Counted from the first letter of the stretch, positions 52,560 through 63,374 are shown. The stretch: DNA of 64,000 nucleotides from an uncultured Prevotellaceae bacterium (GCA_947169265.1 CAMVPC010000005.1:50575-114574); one strand, 5' to 3'. Program-made: numbers and translations. The notes: generated by a model not told the origin, from the letters alone.

Positions 52560-54929
52560 TTAAATCTCATCCACCTCCACATCGCACCCGGGAACGAATG
52601 TCGAATAATTAACGATATAATTACCCGGATTAGAAAATGATAGCCCCGTGGTATTATTGGTCAGGTTTATCTGCAGCTTGACCCTTTGGGAACCCATTAA
52701 CTTGATAAGCTTGCCCAACGCGCCTCCCCAGGAATTGAAGCCTCCCACAAAATTGACCACACAGTCGCCGGAGAGTCCCAGCAAATAGGGCAATCCGTCG
52801 GGGTTGGTGTTGGTGGCGGTGTCGGCAAAAGCGGCCAAACCATCGCGACTATTCTTGAATGTTATCTCGCAATTGTGCAGATGAAGCGGTTGCGCGAATT
52901 GGATGGCATTAGCCGCATTGATGATTTCTATGGTGAACTTTTTTCTTTTCACAATTCCGCCATAATCGATTTTTGAGCTTGCGCTCAAAGGCGTCATGAT
53001 GAAATTATCCAGGTTTCTCACAAACATTTCCCCGCTCAAGGTCGCGATATTGTGTGACACACCAAGTTGCAGTTGTCGCTTGTAAATGTCCCAAATCACT
53101 TTATTATCGTTAGTTTCGCTGCCTCCTATGTCGTGGACGTGGTGATAGAAGTAACGGACGGGACCGTCATTTTGCTCCACGATTATCTTTTTATATTTGC
53201 AATACCTCACATCCTCGAGCCATGTACTTTCATTGACCACGGCACCGCCTCCGTCCGTTTCCTTCTCCTGCACGAACAGATAGTGGTCGTAGTAGAAACT
53301 GCGTTGCTGGAGACCCGGCGAGACATGGATGAAATAGGAGGGGTAATTCCACGTTTCGGCATTGGCGGCGTTATCCTCCCAACAGGTAGCGCGGCCCACA
53401 TTGAACGCCCTCACCACGCCGCGCACGGTGCCGAAGGTGGGATAGAACAGATATACCCATTTCTCGCTAACCACGGCCAAGTTCCCATCCCGTGCCACGG
53501 GCGTGGAGTCCCTGTTCCCTTCGGCCTGAGGATCAATGACGGGAGGAGGAATTATATCATAATAATTTACCTTTTTAAGGTATTTGTATTCCCCGTTCTC
53601 CATCTCCATGGAGGGGAAAGTCTCGAAACCGCTTACCATATCCTCCACTATCAACTCATACCGATGGTTCGGGATGGAATAATTCGTTGAGGCGTAAAGC
53701 CAACCGAAGGTGTAATGAATTTTCTCAATATACGGCGAAATGAACTTGGCAATATAGTCGGTGCCGCAGATTACCGCATCGACATGCTCAACCGTGCATC
53801 CCGTGAATGTACAATGGGATTTATTCTCCATAATGATGCCACAGGACCGCATCCGGGTGGCATCCCAATAAGGTGGTAGGGTGTTGGGCTCCAAAATGGT
53901 CTCTATTTGGCTCTCGTTATCGGCTTTTTTCAGCACGAAAGGATAATCGGGAATTGCAGTCTCGCACCCGTGCAAGGTCACATTGGATGCCGTTAGCGTA
54001 GTGCAAGCGCGGCCCAAATACAACGGACAGCCATAGGCGCGCATGTAAAGGTTACGCAACGACGTGGTCCACACCTTGCCCACGAGGGCTAGGCCGATAA
54101 ACACTTGGGCCTCAATGTCCACGTCATGAATCTTCCCGTATTGCATGGAGTGCAAGCGAATTCCACCGAAAACATGGCGCGTGTTGCCCACTTTATTGGC
54201 AATACGCAAATTCGTTATGCAGCATCCTACGTACTTGTCATTGAAACGACTCTTATATTCCTCTTTCTCAGCCTCCTCGTCGTAACCGGCGTACAATCTG
54301 TTGAAGTCAATCTCATCACCGTTGGCATATAGGGTGTCAATAACCCAATTTTGACTATATGATCCCTGAAAATTCACTTCCAAAATACCACGCATCTTAC
54401 TTACTGATGACTTGTGGGTGAAATTCCTGTCGACACCGCTGATGGCCACGCCCGGCTGCATATAGATGGTGTCGCGCACCTCGTAGCGATTGGCAAGCAG
54501 CAGCGTACCCTGCTTGTCGGTGTTGGCGATTTGTTGCAGCGCGCGGTTGATGGCCGGGGCCGCGTCGCTGCCGTCGCTTTTCGCGCCCCACCACTCGGCG
54601 GGCCACTCGGCGTTAGTGAACGACCCGGAGAGTCCAACACTTTCATCAAAAATATGAAACATACCCGCTTCGATGAGTGTGTTGTTTCCAATCAACTGAA
54701 AAGGGGCTTTTCCTCGAAGAAGACCTCTGCCATTATTAGGGCTATTATCATAAGCCGACGCGTTAGGATCCCCTTTCCCTGTAAAACGCAAAATACAATT
54801 TGCGGGCATCTGGATTTGTGGTAAATTATTATCTGGTTCGAAAACCACATAATCATCAATCACATAAATCGCATTGGCCTTATCAAATGGATTTTCGGAT
54901 ACTATTCCTTGTAAAACATATATGTTCAT
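52560..54929 (-). CDS. Right-handed beta-helix protein (pectate lyase 3-like), no signal peptide
   Basis: The 789-residue protein begins MNIYVLQGIVSENPFDKANA, with no signal sequence or membrane helix. Residues 110-170 match the tailspike/pectate_lyase_3 type start (WPAEWWGAKSDGSDAAPAINRALQQIA). A long series of beta-helix coils follows (VTLHGCETAI, CTFTGCTVEHVDAVICGTDYI). The promoter at 54957-54987 leaves a leader of only about 20 nt, so an upstream start with a signal peptide is not available. Similar N-termini are found in phage tail-spike and polysaccharide-binding proteins. Substrate and localisation are unknown. Confidence 0.6.
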   Translation of the reverse strand: MNIYVLQGIVSENPFDKANAIYVIDDYVVFEPDNNLPQIQMPANCILRFTGKGDPNASAYDNSPNNGRGLLRGKAPFQLIGNNTLIEAGMFHIFDESVGLSGSFTNAEWPAEWWGAKSDGSDAAPAINRALQQIANTDKQGTLLLANRYEVRDTIYMQPGVAISGVDRNFTHKSSVSKMRGILEVNFQGSYSQNWVIDTLYANGDEIDFNRLYAGYDEEAEKEEYKSRFNDKYVGCCITNLRIANKVGNTRHVFGGIRLHSMQYGKIHDVDIEAQVFIGLALVGKVWTTSLRNLYMRAYGCPLYLGRACTTLTASNVTLHGCETAIPDYPFVLKKADNESQIETILEPNTLPPYWDATRMRSCGIIMENKSHCTFTGCTVEHVDAVICGTDYIAKFISPYIEKIHYTFGWLYASTNYSIPNHRYELIVEDMVSGFETFPSMEMENGEYKYLKKVNYYDIIPPPVIDPQAEGNRDSTPVARDGNLAVVSEKWVYLFYPTFGTVRGVVRAFNVGRATCWEDNAANAETWNYPSYFIHVSPGLQQRSFYYDHYLFVQEKETDGGGAVVNESTWLEDVRYCKYKKIIVEQNDGPVRYFYHHVHDIGGSETNDNKVIWDIYKRQLQLGVSHNIATLSGEMFVRNLDNFIMTPLSASSKIDYGGIVKRKKFTIEIINAANAIQFAQPLHLHNCEITFKNSRDGLAAFADTATNTNPDGLPYLLGLSGDCVVNFVGGFNSWGGALGKLIKLMGSQRVKLQINLTNNTTGLSFSNPGNYIVNYSTFVPGCDVEVDEI

Positions 54930-54956
54930 AGTTTCAGTATTTTAATGATTTATGTG

Positions 54957-54987
54957 CAAATTTACACAAATATTTATATTTCGCAAA
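54957..54987 (-). promoter_or_regulatory. Promoter of the beta-helix gene (minus strand)
   Basis: On the minus strand TTTG (54987-54984), 19 bp spacer, TAAATTTG (54964-54957). Confidence 0.7.
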
Positions 54988-55078
54988 ATATTTAGGCATA
55001 AAAAAGAAAATCAACAAAAAACCACCCAATTCAATGAGATATTATAACTCATGCACTAATTAACAGGATGGGAAACGA

Positions 55079-55119
55079 ATGGTGCGGCGCCACCCCCGCA
55101 AAGGGATGTGCCGCACCAT
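55079..55119 (-). terminator. Terminator after tpiA
   Basis: ATGGTGCGGC (55079-55088) pairs with GCCGCACCAT (55110-55119), 19 bp after the tpiA stop on the minus strand. Confidence 0.7.
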
Positions 55120-55137
55120 GTGCAGGTTGGGTATTTT

Positions 55138-55896
55138 TTAGAAAGCGGTGACAATGCCCATGAAGTCGGGAGCCTTGAGGGAAGCGCCGCCGATAAGTCC
55201 GCCGTCTATGTCGGGCTTTGCAAAGAGCTCGGGAGCATTGCTCGGTTTGCAGCTACCGCCATAGAGGATGGAGGTGTCCTGAGCCAGTTGATCGCCATAC
55301 TTTTCAGCCACGAGACCACGGATAAAAGCGTGCACTTCCTGCGCCTGGTCGCTGGTGGCCGTTTTACCGGTACCGATAGCCCAGATAGGTTCGTAGGCAA
55401 TCACGATGCTTGCCCACTGCTCGGCGGTAAGGTGGAAGAGCGATTCGCTGATTTCGGCACTGATGACTTCCTTGAACGAGCCGTTCTCGCGCTGCTCGAG
55501 GCTCTCGCCGCAGCAAAAGATTACCTTGAGGCCGTTCTCAAGCGCCAAATCCACTTTTTCCTTGAGCATCTCGTTAGTCTCGTGATAATACTCACGACGC
55601 TCGCTATGGCCCAGAATCACATATTGGGCGCCCGTCGAAGCCACCATAGGTGCCGACACCTCACCGGTGTAAGCGCCACTCTTGTGGTTAGCGCAGTTCT
55701 CGGCGGCGAGCCCCACCTTGCCCCCCTTGAGCACTTCGTTCACAGCGGTCAGATGGGTAAAGGGAACGCCCACAACGACGTCACACTTGAGGTTTTTTTC
55801 TTGAGCGACAGCCTCGTTCACAGCTTTTGCCAGTTCCACGCCCTCGGGGACAGTGGTGTTCATTTTCCAGTTTCCGGCAACAATGTTTTTTCTCAT
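55138..55896 (-). CDS. tpiA: Triosephosphate isomerase
   Basis: The 252-residue protein has the active-site set: N9 and K11 in GNWKMN, H97 in LGHSERR, E169 in [11 protein letters not shown], and the phosphate loop GGSCKPSN. It interconverts dihydroxyacetone phosphate and glyceraldehyde 3-phosphate in glycolysis. It lies 81 bp downstream of ftsK on the same strand; no clear promoter is seen between them. Confidence 0.97.
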   Translation of the reverse strand: MRKNIVAGNWKMNTTVPEGVELAKAVNEAVAQEKNLKCDVVVGVPFTHLTAVNEVLKGGKVGLAAENCANHKSGAYTGEVSAPMVASTGAQYVILGHSERREYYHETNEMLKEKVDLALENGLKVIFCCGESLEQRENGSFKEVISAEISESLFHLTAEQWASIVIAYEPIWAIGTGKTATSDQAQEVHAFIRGLVAEKYGDQLAQDTSILYGGSCKPSNAPELFAKPDIDGGLIGGASLKAPDFMGIVTAF

Positions 55897-55977
55897 TTGT
55901 CTAAATAAATTTAAAAAAAAGTAATTATAAAAAAATGGTTATTCTTTGCTTTCTAATAGGCCACAAGAGCATGAACC

Positions 55978-58515
55978 TTACCCGTTGCCGAGCAGGATGT
56001 CGAGCTGCATGGGGTCGACAAGCACTCGACGCGGCTTGCTGCCCTGGGCGGGCCCCACGATACCGGCCGCCTCAAGCTGGTCCATGAGGCGCCCGGCACG
56101 ATTGTAGCCAATTTCGTAACGGCGTTGCAGCGACGAAGTGGAAGCCGTCTCGCCCTGCACGATGAGACGTGCCACCTCGTTGAAGAGCGGGTCGCGGTCG
56201 CCTGCGCTTGAACCGGCTATCGAGCCGCCATCGTAGTCGCCGCCCGAGGTATCGCCCACATACTCGGGCAACACAAACGGCTCCTCGTGCTCAACCACGC
56301 GGTCCTCGTCTTCCTGTTTCTTGATGAAGCCGCACACTTGTTCCACCTCGGGCGTGTCGACAAAGGGGCACTGCAAGCGGGTAATCTCGCCATTGGCGCT
56401 GAAAAGCATGTCGCCACGACCGATGAGCTGCTGCGCGCCGGGGCGGTCGATAATAATGCGACTGTCGACCATCTGCGTGACACGGAAAGCGATGCGCCCG
56501 GGGAAGTTGGCCTTGATGAGACCGGTAATAACGTTGCTCGAAGGACGTTGCGTGGCGATTATCATGTGAATACCCACCGCACGCGCCTTTTGGGCGATGC
56601 GCACGATAGGTGTCTCAATTTCCTTGCCTGCGGTCATGATCAAATCGCTGAACTCGTCGACAATTGCCACGATGTAGGGCATATATTCGTAAGCCACGCC
56701 ACGTTCGTCGGTAGTGCCTCGCAATTCACGTCGCCACTTGTCGTTATATTCCTCAATTTTGCGCACTTTCACTTGCTCGAGGATGTTGTAGCGGTTTTCC
56801 ATTTCCTGGACGAGCGAGTTGAGCGTTTGCTTCACGTGATCAGTATCGGTGATGATTGACCGTTCCACTCCCGGAGTCTTGGCGAGGAAATACTTCTCGA
56901 GGTCGGCATAGACACTGAACTCCACTTTCTTGGGGTCGATAAGTACAATTTTCAGCTCCGATGGTCCTTTCTTATAAAGAAGCGAGGTGATAATCGCGTT
57001 CAAGCCCACCGACTTACCTTGTCCCGTGGCGCCGGCCACCAGCAGGTGGGGCATCTTCGTGAGGTCGGCGACAAACACATCGTTAGTCACCGTGCATCCC
57101 AGCACGACGGGCAGTTTGTACTTTGTCTCTTGGAACGATTTCGAGGCCAGCACGGCACGCATGGGCACCACTTGCGGGTCGCGGTTAGGAACCTCAATGC
57201 CGATGGTGCCTCGTCCCGGCATAGGCGCGATGATACGTATGCCAAGCGCAGCGAGGCTGAGGGCGATATCATCCTCGAGGTTACGAATCTTTGAGATGCG
57301 CACACCGTCTTCGGGAATTATCTCGAACAGGGTGATGGTGGGTCCCACATGCACGGTGATGTGCTTGATTTGAATGCCATAGTTGTTGAGGGTCTCGGTA
57401 ATGCGGCGCTTGTTACTCTCTTGCTCGTCGACATCGACACTGTCGTTGCGCATCTTAATGTCGGGCAACAAGTCGAGCGTGGGGAAACGGTAGTGCTTGA
57501 ACGAGCCGGTGGGATCGTTGGGATTGGTGATGGAACCCGCTTTCTCTATTTCCTTCATCTGCTCGACGGTAGTATCCACACCGTCTCCATTATCACCATT
57601 TTCATTTTTAGTGCGTGAAGGTTTTTTCTTGCGACGCGTCAAGCCTGAGAACAAGTTGGGCGTTTTGCTGTCGCCCACAAGGGCGTCGACATCCTCTTCT
57701 TCGCCCTCGGGAGCGGGTTGAACGGGAGCCTGCTGATGACTGCTGCCCTTGAACTGCGTGAGCTCCACTTGCTGCTCGTCGTCATCGCCTTCGACATTAT
57801 TATGTCGCCTGAAACGCGATGCGCCTTTCTTCACCGAGGCCATTATCTTTGTGATGGTGTTATAGCACAGCATCACCCACAACATCACCACTATCAGGTT
57901 AACGGCAATCATGCCGTAATAGCCCAGCAGGGCGATGAGCCAGTCGTTGGCATAATGACCGAAATTGCCGCCCAAACGGTAGTACAACGGACTGTTATGG
58001 AAACCGAAGGCCACGGCGCCGAGCACCAGCGAAAGGGTGAATATGCTGAACAGGGTGATGAGCGAATAGCTGAAAAAGAAAGTTTTCTTTTTCTTGATGA
58101 GACGGTAACCGATTACAAAGCACCACAGCACAACGACGAAAGCCGCTACCCCCACCCCATCGTTGATGAGAAAATTGGAGGTCGAGGCGCCCACGGCACC
58201 TCCCACATTGCCCACCGCGTGGTCGTGAGCGTTCTCTATCACACCGCGCCCCATGCGGTTCTGGTCGGCATCGCCGCTGAGCAACACAAACGACAGGAAA
58301 GAGATGAGGAAATAAATACCTACCAGCACCAGGATAATACCCGCGGCAAACTTGGTGCGTTCTTTCTTGAAAAAAGCCACGAAACGTTGCCATGGCGTCA
58401 TGGTCGCCGCGGCATCGGCCTCGCGCATGGCCTCACGCTTCTTATATTCTTCGCTTTGCTTGGCACCTGAGGTGTCCACATTGTAGTCAAACGTCTGTTG
58501 TTCCTTGTTGCTCAT
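55978..58515 (-). CDS. ftsK: DNA translocase FtsK/SpoIIIE
   Basis: The 845-residue protein has N-terminal transmembrane helices (about residues 55-220), a variable acidic linker, and the motor domain with Walker A AGATGQGKSVGLNAI and a Walker B-like YIVAIVDEFSDL. The C-terminal winged helix (gamma domain) that reads KOPS-like sites is present (LQRRYEIGYNRAGRLMDQLEAAGIV). It pumps the chromosome termini through the division septum and activates XerCD. Four or so TM helices and total length are normal for Bacteroidetes. Confidence 0.96.
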   Translation of the reverse strand: MSNKEQQTFDYNVDTSGAKQSEEYKKREAMREADAAATMTPWQRFVAFFKKERTKFAAGIILVLVGIYFLISFLSFVLLSGDADQNRMGRGVIENAHDHAVGNVGGAVGASTSNFLINDGVGVAAFVVVLWCFVIGYRLIKKKKTFFFSYSLITLFSIFTLSLVLGAVAFGFHNSPLYYRLGGNFGHYANDWLIALLGYYGMIAVNLIVVMLWVMLCYNTITKIMASVKKGASRFRRHNNVEGDDDEQQVELTQFKGSSHQQAPVQPAPEGEEEDVDALVGDSKTPNLFSGLTRRKKKPSRTKNENGDNGDGVDTTVEQMKEIEKAGSITNPNDPTGSFKHYRFPTLDLLPDIKMRNDSVDVDEQESNKRRITETLNNYGIQIKHITVHVGPTITLFEIIPEDGVRISKIRNLEDDIALSLAALGIRIIAPMPGRGTIGIEVPNRDPQVVPMRAVLASKSFQETKYKLPVVLGCTVTNDVFVADLTKMPHLLVAGATGQGKSVGLNAIITSLLYKKGPSELKIVLIDPKKVEFSVYADLEKYFLAKTPGVERSIITDTDHVKQTLNSLVQEMENRYNILEQVKVRKIEEYNDKWRRELRGTTDERGVAYEYMPYIVAIVDEFSDLIMTAGKEIETPIVRIAQKARAVGIHMIIATQRPSSNVITGLIKANFPGRIAFRVTQMVDSRIIIDRPGAQQLIGRGDMLFSANGEITRLQCPFVDTPEVEQVCGFIKKQEDEDRVVEHEEPFVLPEYVGDTSGGDYDGGSIAGSSAGDRDPLFNEVARLIVQGETASTSSLQRRYEIGYNRAGRLMDQLEAAGIVGPAQGSKPRRVLVDPMQLDILLGNG

Positions 58516-58602
58516 CGTTATTCGTATTGTTTTAAATGTGTCTCTTTTTTAGCTTAAGCAAAAATTTAAGTTTTAATCAATAATAAAATAGTATTGAGTG
58601 AT

Positions 58603-60087
58603 TTAGTCTTTCAACCAGAAGGTGCGCGTGAACAGCGCCAGCACCGTGAAAAGTTCCAAACGTCCCACCATCATCTCAAAAGCCAACAGCCACTTGGCGC
58701 CCATGGGCAACGCAGCGTAAGCCCCTACCCCGTCGGTGACGCCGCAGCCAAATCCCATGTTGCTCAACGTCGACATGGAGGTGAAAAGCGCATCAAAGAT
58801 GGGCAGTCCCATGAGGGTGAGCGCCACGGCCACGACCACAAATACCAGGACATAGATGGCCAGGAAGGCTATCACCTTCTCGACAAGCTCGTGGGGCAAC
58901 GACTTGCCGTCGACGCGCACCGATGTCACGGCATTGGAGTGCACGATGCGATAAAGTTCGTTACGGGTGTTCTTGATGAGCACCATCATGCGGTCTATCT
59001 TTGCGCCGCCCGACGTTGAGCCGGCCATACCACCAAAGAACATGAGTGTCATCATCAACAACGAAATAAATTGACCATGATTCTCATATTTATAGCTGGC
59101 GAATCCCGTCGAGGTGATGGACGAAAGCGTGTCGAACACCGCCAGTTCCAATCGTTCGCCCACATCTTTCCCGAAGCCCATGATGTTCATGTAGACGAAC
59201 ACCGACAGCGAGAACAGGATAATCACAAACGTAAACCACTTGAGCGAATCGTTGAAACGCACAGCCCTGAAATTACCGCGCACTACCACCTTGTAAATCA
59301 AGGTGAAATTGATACCGCAAAGGAACATGAACACCATCACAACCACGTTGATATAGGTGCTGTGCATGGCCCACAGGCCGGCGTCGCTGGTGGTGTATCC
59401 GCCTGTCGACACCGTGGCCATAGTGTAGCACAAAGCGTCGAACCAACCCATGTCGCCCAACACAAGCAAGACCGTCATTACCGCGGTGAATATCAAGTAC
59501 ATGAGCCACAACTGCTTGGCAGTTTGGCTGACACGGGGACGTAGCTTCTCGTGGGTGATTCCGGTCACCTCGCTGTTGAAGAGCGACACGCCGCCGCGCA
59601 CGTTGAGCATGGGCAACACGGCGAGCGTGAACAGGATGATACCCATACCCCCTATCCACTGCATCATCGAGCGCCAGAACACGACGCCATGCGGCATATG
59701 CTCAAGCCCTGTGAGCACCGTTGCTCCCGTTGTGGTGAAGCCGGCCATCGTCTCGAAAAAAGCATCGGTAACATTATCTATCGCACCGCTGAGCAAAAAC
59801 GGCAACATGCCGAAAAGCGAGAAGAACACCCACACCACAGCGGTTAGCAGGAGTCCCTCGCGCTTGCGCATCGATTGGCTGGTAGGCTTGATAAAAAGCG
59901 TCATCATTATCCCCGACAGCACGGTAATCGTGGCGCTCACCCCAAATGACACCGCCACGCGGGTTTCGCCATAATATATCGAAATTGCCATGGGGACGAG
60001 CATGAAGAAAGCCTCAATGAGAAGCAGCCACGCTATCATGCGCAGCACGATGGGGTAATTGATATGTTGGAATCTCGAGCGGGACAT
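58603..60087 (-). CDS. trkH: Potassium uptake protein TrkH
   Basis: The 494-residue integral membrane protein of the Trk/Ktr family has repeated pore-loop signatures, such as TTTGATVLTG, TVSTGGYTT, SITSTGFASY and TLSNMGFGCG (the selectivity-filter glycines). It is the channel subunit paired with TrkA, whose gene ends 18 bp upstream on the same transcript. Confidence 0.94.
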   Translation of the reverse strand: MSRSRFQHINYPIVLRMIAWLLLIEAFFMLVPMAISIYYGETRVAVSFGVSATITVLSGIMMTLFIKPTSQSMRKREGLLLTAVVWVFFSLFGMLPFLLSGAIDNVTDAFFETMAGFTTTGATVLTGLEHMPHGVVFWRSMMQWIGGMGIILFTLAVLPMLNVRGGVSLFNSEVTGITHEKLRPRVSQTAKQLWLMYLIFTAVMTVLLVLGDMGWFDALCYTMATVSTGGYTTSDAGLWAMHSTYINVVVMVFMFLCGINFTLIYKVVVRGNFRAVRFNDSLKWFTFVIILFSLSVFVYMNIMGFGKDVGERLELAVFDTLSSITSTGFASYKYENHGQFISLLMMTLMFFGGMAGSTSGGAKIDRMMVLIKNTRNELYRIVHSNAVTSVRVDGKSLPHELVEKVIAFLAIYVLVFVVVAVALTLMGLPIFDALFTSMSTLSNMGFGCGVTDGVGAYAALPMGAKWLLAFEMMVGRLELFTVLALFTRTFWLKD

Positions 60088-60105
60088 TAATTGAATCAGC
60101 GCAAA

Positions 60106-61437
60106 TTAACCGAATAATTTTTCTATCTTGTGAATGGAACCGCTCAAACAGAATACCACCACATGGTCGCCCGGCAGCAGGCGCGTATCGCCGTTCACCA
60201 GGTGTCCCACGCCATCGCGCACGAGGCCCGCGATTGTCATGTCGGTACTCAATCCCAAATCGCGCACCATGCGGCGCGTCACCTTCGAGCCCTCCTGTAC
60301 TTCAAGTTCGGCCACTTCGGCATCGGTCAGCGCCAGGCATTTGGAGTTATCCACATCACTGTCGAGCATCGTCTGGAAGATGCGGCTTGAGGCTATCAGC
60401 TGCTTATTGATGATAGTGCCGATGTTCAAGCTCTCGGCCTCGGCGATAAACTGGATATTCTCGACTTCGGCAACGGTTTTTGTCACGCCGAGTTCTTTAG
60501 CCATAACGCAACTGAGGATGTTACGCTCGCTGCTATCGCTCAAGGCCACAAAGGCATCGTAGTCGCCCACACCCTCCTCGTCCATAATATCGGTGTCGCT
60601 GGCATCGCCGTTGACGATATTGCAGTAAGGAAGCAGGTCGGCGAGCTCGCGACAACGGTCCAAGTCACCTTCGATGATCTTCACTTTATATTTGTCGCCG
60701 ATGAGCTTACCCAACTCGGCGGCGATGCGATTACCGCCCATGATGAGCACACGTTGCACATGATGTCGTGTCTTGCCGCACAATTCCACCACACGGTCAA
60801 TATACTCACGCGTGGTGGCGATATAGGCCACATCGTTCTCCATAATGACATCATTACCACCCGGTATGATAGTTTCGCGATTGCGCTTGATAGCGTTCAC
60901 ATGCAAGAAGCCCGAGATTGTTCCCAAGTCACGCAAGCGGCGTCCCACAATCGCGGCGTTGGCACGCAGCTTCACGCCCACGACGATGAGCTCGCCGTCA
61001 AGCATCTCAAACCAGTTTCTCACCCACGTATGCTTCAAGGCGGTAACAATTTCGCTTGCCGCGAGATATTCGGGATAGATGAGACTATCGACACCGGCTT
61101 CGGTAAAAAACGACTTGCGATTCTTTTGAATAAACTCACCACTGTCGATACGGGCCACTGTGCGCTTGGCGCCCATACTCTTAGCCATCATGCAGGCAAG
61201 CAGGTTACGCGTCTCTTGGGGCGTGACTGCCACAAAAAGGTCGGCCGTCCCGATGCCCACACGCTTTAAATCGGCAAAAGCGATAGCACTGCCCTGGATG
61301 GCCATCAGGTTGTAGTTGTCAAGGTTGGCGAGACGACGCTCGTCCGGGTCGAGCGCTATAATGTCTTGCTTCTCGAAGGAGAGCATCTTAGCCAAGTGAG
61401 TGCCCACTTCTCCGGCACCGGCGATGATGATTTTCAT
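60106..61437 (-). CDS. trkA: Trk potassium uptake regulator TrkA
   Basis: The 443-residue protein has two RCK_N/RCK_C repeats: GAGEVGTHLAKML with IALDPDERRL at the N-terminus, and IMGGNRIAAELGKLIGDK with IIEGDLDRC in the second half. It binds NAD(H) or ATP and gates TrkH. Its start overlaps the dxs stop by 4 bp (ATGA). Confidence 0.95.
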   Translation of the reverse strand: MKIIIAGAGEVGTHLAKMLSFEKQDIIALDPDERRLANLDNYNLMAIQGSAIAFADLKRVGIGTADLFVAVTPQETRNLLACMMAKSMGAKRTVARIDSGEFIQKNRKSFFTEAGVDSLIYPEYLAASEIVTALKHTWVRNWFEMLDGELIVVGVKLRANAAIVGRRLRDLGTISGFLHVNAIKRNRETIIPGGNDVIMENDVAYIATTREYIDRVVELCGKTRHHVQRVLIMGGNRIAAELGKLIGDKYKVKIIEGDLDRCRELADLLPYCNIVNGDASDTDIMDEEGVGDYDAFVALSDSSERNILSCVMAKELGVTKTVAEVENIQFIAEAESLNIGTIINKQLIASSRIFQTMLDSDVDNSKCLALTDAEVAELEVQEGSKVTRRMVRDLGLSTDMTIAGLVRDGVGHLVNGDTRLLPGDHVVVFCLSGSIHKIEKLFG

Positions 61438-63374
61438 TGCTTACTGCTGTTAGGAGTTATTAACTGTTTCACTTGAGCGACAATGCCGGCCGGGTCGATG
61501 TGGCATGCTGCTTGAAGCTGGGGCACGGTACCCTGATCTATAAACGTGTCGGGGACACCCATTTTCACGAGTCGGCATGCGGTGTCGTGGCTGGCGAGCC
61601 ACTCGGCCACAGCACTGCCCAGCCCTCCCACGGTAGTGCCATCTTCCACGGTCACTATCCAACGGTATTGTGCCGCCACCTCGGCCACGAGGACTTCATC
61701 GAGCGGCTTGAGGAACACCATGTCGTAGTGCCCCACCTTGATACCCTCAGCGGCAAGGCTTTCGACGGCACGCGCCGCGTTATTACCAATGTGTCCCAGG
61801 CTCAGGATGGCCACATCGTCACCCCTTGTGAGGCAGCGTCCTCGTCCCACTTCCACTTCTTCCATCGTGTTATGCCACCGGGCCAACACGCCCTTACCGC
61901 GCGGATAGCGAATCGCCACAGGGCCTTCGGCACGGCGGTGGGCAGTGTACATGAGGTTGCGCAGCCAGTGCTCATTGATGGGCGCGGCAACCACCATTCC
62001 GGGCACGGTGCGCATATAGGCCAAGTCGAAGAGGCCGTGGTGCGTAACACCGTCCTCGCCCACGAGTCCGCCACGGTCGATAACAAAGGTAACCGGCAAG
62101 CGGGCGATGGCCACGTCATGGATAATGTGGTCGTAGGCACGCTGCAGGAACGAGCTGTAGATGGCCACAAAAGGCAATTTACCCTCCTTGGCAAGGCCAC
62201 CGGCAAAGGTCACCGCATGGCCCTCGCTGATGCCCACATCAAACGTGCGTCCGGGAAATTCCTCCTGCATGAAACTCATCGAGGTACCGCCGGGCATAGC
62301 GGCCGTGATACCCACCACGCGTTCGTCGGCGGTGGCCAGTTCGACCAGTGTCTTGCCCATCACATCCTGGTATTTGAGAGGGTCGTCGGGCGACGACACG
62401 CCCTTGATGCGCTCGCCGGTGTTCTCGTCGAATTTGCCCGGCGCGTGCCACGTGGTGGGGTCCTTCTCGGCGGGCTCAAAGCCCTTGCCTTTCTTGGTGT
62501 GAAGGTGAAGCATCTTGGGGCCGGTCATGTCTTTCACCTCGTTGAATATCTTCACGAGGCTTTTCACGTCATGCCCGTCGAAGGGTCCGAAATAGCGAAT
62601 GTTCAATCCCTCGAAGATGTTCTGCTGACCCGTCAGCAACGACTTCATGGCGTTGTTGAAGCGCAACACGATGCCCTTGCCACTGTCGCCTATCATGCGG
62701 TGGCGCCGCATGAAATTGTAGGTTTTGTAACGCAGGTTGTTGTATCGCTTGCTCGTCGACAAGCGCGTCATGTACTCGCCCAGCGCGCCCACCGGACGGT
62801 CAATCGACATGTCGTTGTCGTTGAGCACTATCATCAAGTTATTGTCGTGAATAGCGGCGTTATTGATACCCTCAAAGGCCAACCCGCCACCTATCGACGC
62901 ATCACCAATCACCGCCACCACATGGCGATTCGCGTCGGCATTGTCACCCATTTTACTGGCCACCGACATACCCAACGCCGCCGATATAGAATTGCTGGCA
63001 TGGCCGGCTATAAACGTGTCATATTCACTTTCCATCGGGTTGGGGAAACCGCTCAAACCGCCCTGCTTGCGATTTGTGTGGAAGCGGTCGCGGCGTCCCG
63101 TCAATATCTTGTGGGCATAGGCCTGGTGGCCCACATCCCACACGATGCGGTCGTGGGGCGTGTCCATCACATAGTGCAACGCCACCACAATTTCCACGGC
63201 GCCCATACTCGATGCGAAATGGCCGGGATTGCCGCTCAGCTCATGTATCATGAAACGGCGCAACTCGTCGCACACGGCGGGCAAGTCGTCAACCGGCAGC
63301 TTTTTCAAGTCGGCCGGCGAGTCGATTTGGCTGAGCAACGGGAAGTGCTCTTTTATATATTCGTTGGTTGTCAT
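61434..63374 (-). CDS. dxs: 1-deoxy-D-xylulose-5-phosphate synthase
   Basis: The 646-residue thiamine diphosphate enzyme has GNPGHFASSMGAVEIVVALHY and VWDVGHQAYAHKILTGRR at the N-terminus, the TPP motif GDASIGGGLAFEGINNA near residue 160 and the pyrimidine-domain motif DRGGLVGEDGVTHHG. It condenses pyruvate and glyceraldehyde 3-phosphate in the MEP isoprenoid pathway. Its start overlaps the stop of the upstream 58-residue gene (ATGA). Confidence 0.96.
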   Translation of the reverse strand: MTTNEYIKEHFPLLSQIDSPADLKKLPVDDLPAVCDELRRFMIHELSGNPGHFASSMGAVEIVVALHYVMDTPHDRIVWDVGHQAYAHKILTGRRDRFHTNRKQGGLSGFPNPMESEYDTFIAGHASNSISAALGMSVASKMGDNADANRHVVAVIGDASIGGGLAFEGINNAAIHDNNLMIVLNDNDMSIDRPVGALGEYMTRLSTSKRYNNLRYKTYNFMRRHRMIGDSGKGIVLRFNNAMKSLLTGQQNIFEGLNIRYFGPFDGHDVKSLVKIFNEVKDMTGPKMLHLHTKKGKGFEPAEKDPTTWHAPGKFDENTGERIKGVSSPDDPLKYQDVMGKTLVELATADERVVGITAAMPGGTSMSFMQEEFPGRTFDVGISEGHAVTFAGGLAKEGKLPFVAIYSSFLQRAYDHIIHDVAIARLPVTFVIDRGGLVGEDGVTHHGLFDLAYMRTVPGMVVAAPINEHWLRNLMYTAHRRAEGPVAIRYPRGKGVLARWHNTMEEVEVGRGRCLTRGDDVAILSLGHIGNNAARAVESLAAEGIKVGHYDMVFLKPLDEVLVAEVAAQYRWIVTVEDGTTVGGLGSAVAEWLASHDTACRLVKMGVPDTFIDQGTVPQLQAACHIDPAGIVAQVKQLITPNSSKQ

